15,356 nucleotides of DNA from an uncultured Clostridia bacterium (GTDB taxonomy: Bacteria > Bacillota > Clostridia > Oscillospirales > Acutalibacteraceae), in contig CAMCIX010000008.1 in NCBI GenBank assembly GCA_945875045.1, positions 1 through 15,356 of the forward strand. Direction: 5' to 3'. The position numbers and the translations under genes are program-made. How positions within the stretch are numbered: the stretch's first letter is position 1; every line of letters starts with the position of its first letter. The notes below the pieces were generated by a model. It was not told where the DNA came from and searched no databases. It was given only the letters and a program-made list of their open reading frames with translations. This document shows, one piece after another, positions 1 to 7,189 of this stretch.

Positions 1-34
1 TCCCTACATTGGACAATTAAATTGGATTGCGTAG

Positions 35-64
35 GGAACGGATTTATCCGTTCCGCATTTTTTT
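35..64 (+). terminator. Rho-independent terminator of an upstream plus-strand gene
   Basis: A perfect 8-bp stem (GGAACGGA at 35-42 with TCCGTTCC at 47-54, loop TTTA) is followed by GCA and seven Ts at 58-64. It would end a plus-strand transcript whose gene lies to the left of the window. Bases 34-37 are also the right arm of a second hairpin (1-7 with 31-37), so the two cannot form at once. Confidence 0.75.
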
Positions 65-68
65 ATAT

Positions 69-98
69 AAAAAACGGCGGGAGCAAGCCCCCGACCGT
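69..98 (-). terminator. Terminator of the pseudokinase gene
   Basis: Read on the minus strand, ACGG-T-CGGG (98-90) pairs with CCCG-CCGT (81-74) across a short loop and is followed by six Ts (74-69). It lies about 30 bp beyond the stop codon of the minus-strand gene at 129 and is convergent with the plus-strand terminator at 35-64. Confidence 0.7.
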
Positions 99-128
99 CC
101 GTTCAATTATTCATTTTTCATTAATTAT

Positions 129-1808
129 TTACTGCGTTCCCGACGAGGAGGAATCGGTGCTTCCCTTGTAGGAATTAATATAAATCTTCACCGCCGAATA
201 CGCGCTAACCTGCGTTCCGTATTTAGGCTCCTGCTCAAGAACCGAGCCGGGCTCGCGGTCCTCATCATATTTTTCAAGAACCTCGATATTGTCGTAAAGA
301 AAGCCCTGCTTTAACAGCTCTAACTTTGCGTTTGTTTCGTCGAGACCCACAACGTTAGCTATCTTAATTTCCTTGGGACCAAGGCTTATTGTAAGCTCGA
401 TTTTAGTGTCCCTTACAACGCCGGTACCCTCTGCCACCGACTGGGCGCAGATCTGTCCCCTCGGGAATTTATCGCTGTACTCATTGCCCTTTATTACAAA
501 TTCAAATTTATCGTACTCCTCATTGTCCGCAAGCTCGGCGTAGTATTTGCCCGTAAGCTGCGGAACGGTGAAAAGCACGGCGGATACCTCCGCGCCGCTG
601 TCGATAGTTCCTATCTCATCGACCGAGGGGGCGCTCGCCCAAACATCACTGCTTTGCTCGGACGAAGCTTTATTGCCGAAAACGCTCTCCCTGAATACCG
701 TACCTACAAGCACGCCGACGATAACAAGGAAAACAAGCGCGGTGCAGGCTGACGATATAACAACATATTTTGCGGTGCCGCCCTGCTTTTTGGAGGATTT
801 TTTGGCGCCCTCCTCCGCCTTTTTGGGCTTGCGGCTTACCGCGGCGGTATCGGCGGTTTCGGCATATACCAGCTCGTTTTTAAAAGCCTCGATATTCTGC
901 GTTCTGTTTTCGGGCAGAACCTGAAGACCGTTTGCAAGGGCAGACAAAACATGGCGGGGAAGCTCCTCGGCAAACTTTGAAGGAACGGTCATAGAATCGT
1001 TTTGCAGTCTATCCGTAGCCTTTGGCGGAACGGTTCCTATAAGTACTGTAAAAAGCACGGCGCACAGCCCGTAAACATCGGTATACGCGTCGGTATGCAT
1101 ATTTGAAGTGTACTGCTCAGCCGCGGCAAAGCCCGAAAAAAGCTCGCTTTCAAGGGGGCTGTCGGCTTTGCGCAGGTTTTTAACCGAGTATTCCGAAATG
1201 CGGAGCTTTCCGTCTCTACCGACCAAAATTGTATCGGTCGAAATGCCGCCGTGAATAATTCCGAGATCGTTCATACCCTTTACGGTGTCGATAAGCGGCA
1301 AAAACAGCGGTCTTGCCTGCTCCCATTTAAGGGTGCCGCCGTTCTTTTTAAGAAAGCTATTAAGGGTTATTGCGGAAATACTCTGCAAAATCGCGTAAAC
1401 CGTACCGTTTTCCTCGAAAACGTCGGTCACGGGCATATGCGCGGGAAGCTCGGAAGCCTTAATCTGACGGTTAATGTCCATAAACTCCATTAAGCCCTCG
1501 TTAAAGGTGTACTCCCCGCCCTTTTTCATACCTACGGTATTGTCGGGATTTCTTACGGCGAAGCCGGCGGGAAAATACTCCCTGACCGTTACTACCGCCG
1601 ATTCGGAATTATCCCAGCCGATATAGGTTATACCTTCGCCGTTTCGCTTTTTAGCGCGACCTACGGTATAACGGTTTGCAAGCACGCTCCTTACGGGCAG
1701 GCAGTCCGACCCGTTTTGTTCGGTCGAATCACAGCCGCAGACAGGGCATATTCTTTCGCCGCCGCTGTCGTTCATACAATTCGGGCAAAGCTTATCGGTG
1801 TTTAACAT
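129..1808 (-). CDS. Membrane-anchored zinc-ribbon pseudokinase with two PASTA domains
   Basis: Start: the frame opens at a GTG at 1820, but the ATG at 1808 has a GGAAGTGGAG ribosome binding site six bases upstream, so I place the start there (559 aa). Seen, in ATG numbering: a CPNC...CPVC zinc ribbon (residues 8-24); a kinase-like domain (about 46-316); a basic linker; one transmembrane segment (about 347-372); and two extracytoplasmic PASTA-like repeats (about 411-477 and 479-547). The kinase fold is recognisable, with IREYFP-type and GIIHGGIS sequences, but the catalytic residues are gone. The VAIK lysine is Arg76, HRD is replaced by HGG (186-188) with no following Asn, and DFG is replaced by SEY (205-207). 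Known: active relatives of PrkC/Stk1 bind muropeptides through PASTA repeats. Inferred: this protein senses cell wall or acts as a scaffold and does not phosphorylate. It has its own promoter and terminator. Confidence 0.85.
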   Translation of the reverse strand: MLNTDKLCPNCMNDSGGERICPVCGCDSTEQNGSDCLPVRSVLANRYTVGRAKKRNGEGITYIGWDNSESAVVTVREYFPAGFAVRNPDNTVGMKKGGEYTFNEGLMEFMDINRQIKASELPAHMPVTDVFEENGTVYAILQSISAITLNSFLKKNGGTLKWEQARPLFLPLIDTVKGMNDLGIIHGGISTDTILVGRDGKLRISEYSVKNLRKADSPLESELFSGFAAAEQYTSNMHTDAYTDVYGLCAVLFTVLIGTVPPKATDRLQNDSMTVPSKFAEELPRHVLSALANGLQVLPENRTQNIEAFKNELVYAETADTAAVSRKPKKAEEGAKKSSKKQGGTAKYVVISSACTALVFLVIVGVLVGTVFRESVFGNKASSEQSSDVWASAPSVDEIGTIDSGAEVSAVLFTVPQLTGKYYAELADNEEYDKFEFVIKGNEYSDKFPRGQICAQSVAEGTGVVRDTKIELTISLGPKEIKIANVVGLDETNAKLELLKQGFLYDNIEVLEKYDEDREPGSVLEQEPKYGTQVSAYSAVKIYINSYKGSTDSSSSGTQ

Positions 1809-1865
1809 AAGGTTCTCCACTTCCTTTAAGAGAAAAAACGGCTTAATAACGCCTATTATTCAGTT

Positions 1866-1894
1866 ATTATAACATATTATCGCCGAAATTTCAA
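1866..1894 (-). promoter_or_regulatory. Sigma-A promoter of the pseudokinase gene
   Basis: On the minus strand, TTGAAA (1894-1889) is separated by 17 bp from a perfect TATAAT (1871-1866). It is about 58 bp upstream of the chosen ATG, directly after the stop codon of the phosphoesterase gene. Confidence 0.75.
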
Positions 1895-2662
1895 TTATTT
1901 TTGTGAATCAGCGGTTATAAGGGTAAAATCCGAGCCTGATTTCGGAGCGTTTTTGGCTTTTTTGCCCGCATACGCCGCAGAGCTTACGGGTATCATATCC
2001 CGAAAAACGCAGGTATGGCGCTCGGTTATGACCCTGTCCTCGTGAAGCGAGCCGAAATACCAATGCTTAAATTCGCAGGAACGCCCTATTTCCTCTAAAT
2101 AGCCGTTTAGCTTGTTTACTCGGTCGGGGTCGCCGCGGCGCAGAAGTATCGCGCTTTTTACAAGGGAGGGCGGCTCGTGGGTGATGATATAATCTACCCG
2201 TAAGCCCGCCTCGTCAAGCCGCTTTGCGCCCTCAGCCATCTCCGTAGGCGTAGGCTCCTCGGCGCGCCACCAGTTGCCCTGCTCAAGGCGCATATCCTTG
2301 TCGGTGCTCTCTCCCCCGCCGAAGGTAAAAAAGCTGTTCCCCTCTATTTCAAAAATCTGACCCCGCATAAGGTGGATAAGATTTCCCTTTATTCTGTGCA
2401 CCATTCCGCCGTGCCAAAAGGTCGTCCTTGCGCGGTTAATAACGTCTAAATTATCGTGAGTACCATCCACAAAGGCGGTAACAAACCGTCTGGTCGCAAG
2501 AAAATCGATAACCTGCTTTTCGGTTTTTCCGCCGTTAAATATGTACCCGAAATCGCCGCATACTATAAGTACGTCGCCGCTTTTGAGCCTTCTGAAATTC
2601 CTGTCGTACAGCCGTTCAAGACAGCCGTGCATATCACCTGTTATGTATACCGTAGGTATCAC
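1895..2662 (-). CDS. Calcineurin-like metallophosphoesterase
   Basis: A 255-residue soluble protein of the calcineurin-like phosphoesterase fold (PF00149). Metal-site motifs are visible in order: GDMHG near residue 9, GDFG near 36, GTHDN near 67, ITHEPP near 160 and FGSLHED near 204. Two deviate from the usual pattern: the GNH block reads GTH, and the last GHxH-type block reads GSLH. From memory of the family, a Clostridial subgroup with the GGGES and HLMRGQ blocks seen here carries the same changes, so this may be a subgroup trait and not decay. Substrate unknown; the fold covers phosphodiesterases and protein or nucleotide phosphatases. The start is GTG, with a stop codon five codons upstream in frame and no obvious ribosome binding site, so expression may be weak. 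It is divergent from the carboxypeptidase gene. Confidence 0.75.
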   Translation of the reverse strand: MIPTVYITGDMHGCLERLYDRNFRRLKSGDVLIVCGDFGYIFNGGKTEKQVIDFLATRRFVTAFVDGTHDNLDVINRARTTFWHGGMVHRIKGNLIHLMRGQIFEIEGNSFFTFGGGESTDKDMRLEQGNWWRAEEPTPTEMAEGAKRLDEAGLRVDYIITHEPPSLVKSAILLRRGDPDRVNKLNGYLEEIGRSCEFKHWYFGSLHEDRVITERHTCVFRDMIPVSSAAYAGKKAKNAPKSGSDFTLITADSQK

Positions 2663-2709
2663 CTGCCGAAAAAAATTATTTTAGTCTTTTATTTATAGGT
2701 TTTTTATGT

Positions 2710-2715
2710 TATAAT
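2710..2715 (+). promoter_or_regulatory. Possible -10 box for the carboxypeptidase-cyclophilin pair
   Basis: A perfect TATAAT lies 52 bp upstream of the ATG at 2768. No good -35 is present at 16-18 bp (the best is TTTTAT), so the call rests on the -10 and the position in a divergent, AT-rich intergenic region. Confidence 0.4.
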
Positions 2716-2767
2716 CATATAAACATATCCGCGTTTTTTATTATACTATATTTTCAGGGAGATTTCT

Positions 2768-4114
2768 ATGCTAAAAAAGACATTTTCCATTATTTTTACT
2801 TTTATTTTGGTATTTTCGGTTATATTGTCTCCGCTTACGGCGCAGGCATATGAGATTACAGGCTTTAATATCACCGCAAAGGCGGGTCTGCTTGCTTCTA
2901 TGGATACGGGGGAAATACTTTACAGCAATAACGCCGATGAAAAAATGTACCCCGCCTCCCTTACCAAAATTATGACCGTAATTCTTATGCTGGAAAGCGA
3001 AAAATACGACCCCGCGGGCAAGATAGCTATGACAAAAGAGGTTCAAAGGCTTGTTTCGGGCACGGGAAGCGCGGTATCAAACCTTCAGATAGGCGAGGAA
3101 ATAACCCAGCTTGATTTGGTTTACACGGTGCTTATGTCCTCCTTCGGGGACTGCGCCTATTTAGCCGCGATTTACTATGGCGGGAGCGTAGAGGGCTTTG
3201 TCGATATGATGAACGCCAAGGCGCGGGAGTTGGGTCTTACCGGCACACACTATATGAATCCCGTAGGTCTTCACGACGAGCAGAACTACACCACGGCGCG
3301 GGACGTATACACCCTTTTTTCCTATGCCCTTAAAAACGATACCTTTAAAACCGTTTGCGGATCGCCGCGATACACCATAGAAGCGACAAATATGTCGGGC
3401 AGTCGTATTCTTTCGACCACCAATTTTATGATAGACAACACCACCAACTATTTCTACCAATACGCTAAGGGCGGTAAAACAGGCTATACCGACGAGGCGG
3501 GGCGGTGTCTTGCAAGCTTTGCCTCCTACAACGGCTACACCTATCTTTGCGTGCTTATGAACTGTCCTCCTAAAGGGGAGAAGCGGTACGAGTTTGTGGA
3601 AAGCACCGAGCTGTACCGTTGGGCGTTCAACAGCTTCTCCTTTAAGGAGGTTGCAAATTCCACCGACCCCGTCTGCGAAATGCCTGTTGAGCTGTCGCTG
3701 GACACCGATTTTGTCTCCCTCTATTTTGAAAAGCCGTTTATTACGATACTCCCAAACGAGGCGGACGATTCGACGATAGTGGTTAAGACCCACCTAAACG
3801 CCGAATCGGTGGAGGCTCCCGTTAAAAAGGGGGAGGTTATGGGCACGGCGGAGGTAATTTACGCCGAGCAGGTTATAGGTAAGGTAAATCTTGTTGCGGG
3901 GGATAACGTCAAGGCAAGCCGCCTGCTTATCGGTTTGAAATATGTAAAGAGCTTTTTCGGCTCGGTATATATGAAAATTGTATACGCCCTTATCGCGCTC
4001 GCGATTCTTATATTTATACTGATGGTAATACGGCTGAATCTTGCGCGGATTAAAAAGCGCAGGGTAAAATATATCCCATACGGGAAAAGGAAAGGCGATA
4101 GAAATGAACATTAA
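2768..4114 (+). CDS. D-alanyl-D-alanine carboxypeptidase (class A low-mass PBP, DacF/PBP5 type)
   Basis: 448 residues, ATG preceded by AGGGAG. This family trims the terminal D-Ala from peptidoglycan stem peptides outside the membrane. Seen: a signal peptide ending at AQA (about residue 27), the nucleophile motif SLTK (64-67), the KTG motif (237-239) in [12 protein letters not shown], a C-terminal beta domain (about 300-390), then a hydrophobic segment (about 404-422) and a basic tail. Standard DacA/DacF proteins end in an amphipathic helix; a real transmembrane helix with a cytoplasmic tail fits some Clostridial homologues. The middle SxN motif is unusual: at the SSFGDCA position (124-130) the Asn is replaced by Gly127. 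The gene overlaps the following cyclophilin gene by 11 bp, implying co-transcription and coupled translation. Confidence 0.9.
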   Translation: MLKKTFSIIFTFILVFSVILSPLTAQAYEITGFNITAKAGLLASMDTGEILYSNNADEKMYPASLTKIMTVILMLESEKYDPAGKIAMTKEVQRLVSGTGSAVSNLQIGEEITQLDLVYTVLMSSFGDCAYLAAIYYGGSVEGFVDMMNAKARELGLTGTHYMNPVGLHDEQNYTTARDVYTLFSYALKNDTFKTVCGSPRYTIEATNMSGSRILSTTNFMIDNTTNYFYQYAKGGKTGYTDEAGRCLASFASYNGYTYLCVLMNCPPKGEKRYEFVESTELYRWAFNSFSFKEVANSTDPVCEMPVELSLDTDFVSLYFEKPFITILPNEADDSTIVVKTHLNAESVEAPVKKGEVMGTAEVIYAEQVIGKVNLVAGDNVKASRLLIGLKYVKSFFGSVYMKIVYALIALAILIFILMVIRLNLARIKKRRVKYIPYGKRKGDRNEH

Positions 4115-4718
4115 AAAAATTCTTTCGGCGCTGCTTGCGCTGACCCTCTGTGCCGGGCTTTCCGCCTGCGGAGGCAAAAAAACCGACGGGGGCGGAGAAA
4201 CCGCTTCCGAGGTAGCAAAGTACGGTATTCACCACGCTGTGATAACCGTAGAAAATTACGGCGAAATTAAGCTTGAGCTTGACGGCGATACCGCTCCGAT
4301 AACGGTTAAAAACTTTGTCGAGCTTGCAAAAAGCGGCTTTTACGACGGGCTTACCTTCCACCGCATAATCTCGGGCTTTATGATTCAGGGCGGCGACCCC
4401 GAGGGCAACGGCACGGGCGGCAGCGGCACTACAATTAAGGGCGAGTTTTCCGCCAACGGAGTGGAGAACAACATTTCCCATAAGCGGGGAGTTATCTCTA
4501 TGGCGCGGGCGACGCCCTATGACAGCGCCTCCTCCCAGTTCTTTATTATGCACAAGGACGGCGCTCACCTTGACGGACAGTACGCCGCCTTCGGTCATGT
4601 GACAGAGGGTATGGAGGTTGTGGACAAAATTGCCGAAAACACCCCCGTTACCGATAATAACGGTACGGTTTTAAGGGAAAATCAACCGATTATAAAATCG
4701 GTGGTTATTACCGATTAA
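4104..4718 (+). CDS. Lipoprotein cyclophilin-type peptidyl-prolyl cis-trans isomerase
   Basis: 204 residues starting inside the end of the carboxypeptidase gene, with an AAGGAAAGG ribosome binding site. It catalyses cis-trans isomerisation at Xaa-Pro bonds and would act on the outer face of the membrane. The N-terminus is a lipoprotein signal with lipobox LSAC (Cys22), followed by a Gly-rich linker. The cyclophilin domain spans about 42-203. Active-site residues match the family: FHR (Arg87), FMIQGGDP (Phe92, Gln95), SSQFFI (Gln145, Phe146) and [11 protein letters not shown] near 154. The position of human Trp121 is His155, as often in bacterial cyclophilins. The partner gene suggests folding of secreted or envelope proteins, which is an inference from context. 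Confidence 0.92.
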   Translation: MNIKKILSALLALTLCAGLSACGGKKTDGGGETASEVAKYGIHHAVITVENYGEIKLELDGDTAPITVKNFVELAKSGFYDGLTFHRIISGFMIQGGDPEGNGTGGSGTTIKGEFSANGVENNISHKRGVISMARATPYDSASSQFFIMHKDGAHLDGQYAAFGHVTEGMEVVDKIAENTPVTDNNGTVLRENQPIIKSVVITD

Positions 4719-4730
4719 AAGCCCAAAAAA

Positions 4731-4784
4731 CAAACCCCGAGGGACGAGCGGATAACTCCGCTTAAAGCTCCTCGGGGATTTTTT
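4731..4784. terminator. Bidirectional terminator between convergent genes
   Basis: CCCCGAGG (4735-4742) pairs with CCTCGGGG (4770-4777), and an inner AGCGG/CCGCT stem (4747-4751 with 4758-4762) extends it. T runs follow on both strands: 4779-4784 on plus, and the A-rich stretch at 4725-4734 on minus. It serves the cyclophilin gene and the minus-strand gene ending at 4783. Confidence 0.85.
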
Positions 4785-5925
4785 ATCCAAACAGTATTGA
4801 GAAGATCTCCTGCAAATAGGCGGTGGCTGTAACTCCGTCCCTTGCGGGTACGTAGAAAATGCAGTAGCAAAGCACCGCTAATACAATAAGCAGAAGTATT
4901 GAAAGTATCAAAATCGTAAGATTTCCCGAGGAAATAAAGCCGTTTTTCTTGGGGCTATCCTCGTCGGAGTGAAAAACAAGGCTGTCGTCCGCTTCGGAAA
5001 TATAGGACTTGCGGTAATACTCCTTGCGGATTTTACGGGGTTTTTCGGGCTCGATAAATACGTCGGGCATTTCGCAGGCTCCGCTGTCGCCGTCTTCCGT
5101 GTAGGACATACCGCCCGATACCGCCACTCCGTTCGATTTAGAAGTAAAGGAGCTAAGCGGCTGTTCCGAGGGGCTGTCGTCCTTCTCCCCGCTTTCTTCC
5201 GACCCTTGTTCTCCGCTTTCGTCGGTTTCTTTTTCGGTCCCGTCCGCACTTTCTTTAAATGCGGTTTCTTCGGTTGTCTCGCTGTCAGAGGAAATTTCTT
5301 CTCTGTCGGACGCGGTTTCCTCCTCTTGCTCTGAGGGCTCGTCACTTTCGGTTTCTTCGGGGACAGCAGAAGAATTATTCTCCGCTTCGACAGCCGCTTC
5401 AGCCGGAACAGCTGTAGCTTCTGCAGGCGCCACCGCGGAAACGGCGGCAGACTTGGTCTTTAAATCAAGCGTATAAAGCTCTTCAATATAAGGATGAATA
5501 AGGGTTTTCATAACGGTTTTGCGAACCGCCTTGTTATCCGAAAGCAGAATCATAGACTGCGGACCGCTCTCGATTATACAGCCCGCAAAGGTTCCGTCGG
5601 TGGTAACGAGCGGTGTAGCTCCGTTTATTACGCTGATTTTTTCTTCCGACTTTATACCGTATTTGCCATTATCAATTTCGGTAAGAGTTTTAGCGATGGC
5701 TCGGGCGGTGATTTCGATTATACCCTCTTCCCCGAAAAGCTGTCCTGTAATAAATATTACTCGACTGCGCGATACCGCCCTTGCAAGGTCGTGCACAAGA
5801 GTTTTTTTATCGGGGGCTTTGTCGGTAAGCAGTCTCATACGGCAGCAGCCGCAAAGATTAAACTCCATTTCAAAATCGGTATTTGTTTTATAATAAACTA
5901 TGTCCACCTTAATATTTTGAAGCAT
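4783..5925 (-). CDS. Membrane protein with CinA/MoCF-like N-terminal domain and acidic linker
   Basis: 380 residues with a textbook AAGGAGG ribosome binding site. I do not recognise it as a named family. Visible parts: a folded N-terminal region (1-155) with a Cys cluster (CGCC, 25-28); a long acidic, Ser/Glu-rich disordered linker (about 160-300); a basic patch (295-305); one transmembrane helix (about 336-358); and a 22-residue tail. The N-terminal region has blocks recalling the CinA N-terminal/molybdopterin-binding (MoCF) fold: VIFITGQLF aligns with the TGGLGPT block, NGATPL and DGTFAGCIIE with the GTAPGF region, and MILLSDNKAVRKTV with the LPGPP region, at the expected spacing. The first strand of that fold (GDELL) is missing and catalytic-type residues are not retained. 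A membrane-tethered, non-enzymatic derivative is an inference. A PncC/CinA C-terminal gene lies two genes upstream. Confidence 0.6.
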   Translation of the reverse strand: MLQNIKVDIVYYKTNTDFEMEFNLCGCCRMRLLTDKAPDKKTLVHDLARAVSRSRVIFITGQLFGEEGIIEITARAIAKTLTEIDNGKYGIKSEEKISVINGATPLVTTDGTFAGCIIESGPQSMILLSDNKAVRKTVMKTLIHPYIEELYTLDLKTKSAAVSAVAPAEATAVPAEAAVEAENNSSAVPEETESDEPSEQEEETASDREEISSDSETTEETAFKESADGTEKETDESGEQGSEESGEKDDSPSEQPLSSFTSKSNGVAVSGGMSYTEDGDSGACEMPDVFIEPEKPRKIRKEYYRKSYISEADDSLVFHSDEDSPKKNGFISSGNLTILILSILLLIVLAVLCYCIFYVPARDGVTATAYLQEIFSILFG

Positions 5926-5937
5926 ATATATTCCTCC

Positions 5938-6215
5938 TTAGGCTGACGAGAGTTGAACCCGTCACGCCTGACATTTGAATAATTTTGTTCGTACTTGTCT
6001 CATCTCTTGCAATACGTCAGTATTGCCGCGTTCTTCGACTTCGCCCGAATCAAAATTCTTCTAAATGGCAGGTCGAAGAGTTTGTGTTGCCGCCTTTTTT
6101 CGTTCTGTGAAGCACGAATTTGCAGGAATACTCGGCGTATTTCAAAAATGAGTGCAAAGCAAGCGGGAAAAGGCGACAACCCAAACCGTAACGGGTTCAA
6201 CTCTCGCCGGCCTAA
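5938..6215. repeat. 278-bp structured inverted-repeat element (MITE-like, or structured RNA)
   Basis: Two 25-nt arms, 5938-5962 and 6191-6215, are inverted copies with two mismatches, beginning TTAGGC. Inside are further stems: 6009-6015 with 6020-6026 (perfect, loop GTCA), CTTCGAC 6033-6039 with GTCGAAG 6072-6078, TTCGT/ACGAA around 6099-6119, and CTCAT 5999-6003 with ATGAG 6148-6152. The minus-strand copy of the left arm reads as a near-perfect tRNA T-arm (ACGGG-TTCAACT-CTCGT). The sortase stop codon (6212-6214) lies in the right arm, and the ribosome binding site of the next gene abuts the left arm. The arms suggest a non-autonomous transposable element with TA-type ends; the nested stems would also suit a folded RNA. 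No transposase is encoded. Confidence 0.65.
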
Positions 6216-7156
6216 TTAAACGGAAAATCAATTCCGCGGTCGTCATACCAGCGCTTGGGGTATCGCGGAGAGGGGTTGGCGGTAGCCTTAGATGTATCCA
6301 CCGTAGGTTCTTCGTCCTCTCGGGTTTCCCTTGCCATTACCACAAGCCGCGCGTCGTCAAAATCGTACACACAGGTTACAAGGGTGATTATGTTGTCGCC
6401 GTTCTTAACGTCCACTCCCGTATTGATAAGACTTCTTTGGTAAGCCTCGTCCGCCCATGAGTCAAAGTCCGCGTCGTTTAAAAAGCTTTTGCGCGAAATG
6501 TTGTAAATATAATCGTTGTCATCCGCTTTTGATGCGTTTAATACGAAAACCGAATAAATTTTGTATGTATTCTTTTTGTAAAGGGTAGAAAACTCGATTG
6601 TCGGGTTCTCCTTGTAAAAGCTCAGCGACTTGTATTTAGTAAGATTGGCGAACATAGAACCGTTTTTCATATGGTGCCCGTATATTACGAGGTTTTTATC
6701 GGTTTTTTCCTCGGTAATCACGTTGTCGCTTGAAAAAAACAGAGCTCCGTAGGCGCTTTTTTGCTTTTGCTGGTTATGGGTCAGGTAAAAATCGTTATTG
6801 TCGGTCTGGTAAATCGGATTGTCAATTTTGGTGTTGGGTATAGTTATCCAACCCTTGAAATCGCTGTTTTCCTGCAATAAAAGCTCAATTGCGGAGGGTT
6901 GCTCGGGAGCGATCGGTTCCTGATTAACCGTCTCGTGCCAGACCGAGCGGGTATCTGCGATAATTTCCTCCTGCTTTTTTGCGGATAAAAAATAATTCGT
7001 AAGATACGAGGCGGAGATAATCAGGGTTATAAGAGAAATAAGGAAAAACACCTTAATTATTATCTGCTTAATATTATCCCGCCCGTTAGGAATGTAGGAT
7101 AGATAGAGCTTATAAAAGAAATCCTTGACCCTGTGGGTCTGCCTTGCGTGGCTCAT
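6212..7156 (-). CDS. Class B sortase
   Basis: 314 residues, ATG with an AAAGGA site. Sortases cleave a sorting motif on secreted proteins and attach them to the cell wall or to pilin through a Cys thioacyl intermediate. Seen: a cytoplasmic N-terminus, a transmembrane anchor (about 31-57), and the sortase B fold with the YGHHM motif (catalytic His161), LVTC (Cys262) and DARLVVMAR (Arg270). The C-terminus runs about 38 residues beyond the normal sortase end, with a Ser/Thr/Pro-rich then basic-aromatic tail, and its stop codon falls in the flanking repeat. The native end may therefore have been changed by insertion. No LPxTG-like substrate gene is visible, so the enzyme probably works on proteins encoded elsewhere. 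It sits 33 bp downstream of the PncC gene, likely in the same transcript. Confidence 0.9.
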   Translation of the reverse strand: MSHARQTHRVKDFFYKLYLSYIPNGRDNIKQIIIKVFFLISLITLIISASYLTNYFLSAKKQEEIIADTRSVWHETVNQEPIAPEQPSAIELLLQENSDFKGWITIPNTKIDNPIYQTDNNDFYLTHNQQKQKSAYGALFFSSDNVITEEKTDKNLVIYGHHMKNGSMFANLTKYKSLSFYKENPTIEFSTLYKKNTYKIYSVFVLNASKADDNDYIYNISRKSFLNDADFDSWADEAYQRSLINTGVDVKNGDNIITLVTCVYDFDDARLVVMARETREDEEPTVDTSKATANPSPRYPKRWYDDRGIDFPFN

Positions 7157-7189
7157 TGCGACATTTCCTTTCCGTTGCTTTTTAGGCGA

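Noticed and set aside
547..924. A plus-strand protein-coding frame opposite the pseudokinase
   Set aside because: It is antisense to a well-supported domain protein, has no ribosome binding site and no recognisable features; the same applies to the other long antisense frames under dac, thiI, the desulfurase, the phosphomutase and cls.
1809..1820. GTG start for the pseudokinase
   Set aside because: The GGA-rich site would be only one base away from this GTG, whereas it is well spaced from the ATG at 1808.
5161..5460. A Ser/Glu-rich repeat as a tandem-repeat or phase-variable tract
   Set aside because: The codons are varied and there is no exact repeat unit; it is a low-complexity acidic linker and not a DNA repeat.
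5938..6215. A tmRNA or tRNA gene, because of the T-arm-like ends
   Set aside because: There is no anticodon arm, D-arm, CCA end, tag reading frame or conserved tmRNA 5' sequence; only the T-arm and acceptor-like pairing are present, and they are part of the inverted repeat.
5995..6219. Open frames on both strands inside the 278-bp element (74 and 66 codons)
   Set aside because: No ribosome binding sites, no recognisable protein features, and the frames run through the hairpin stems; the element's structure explains the sequence better.
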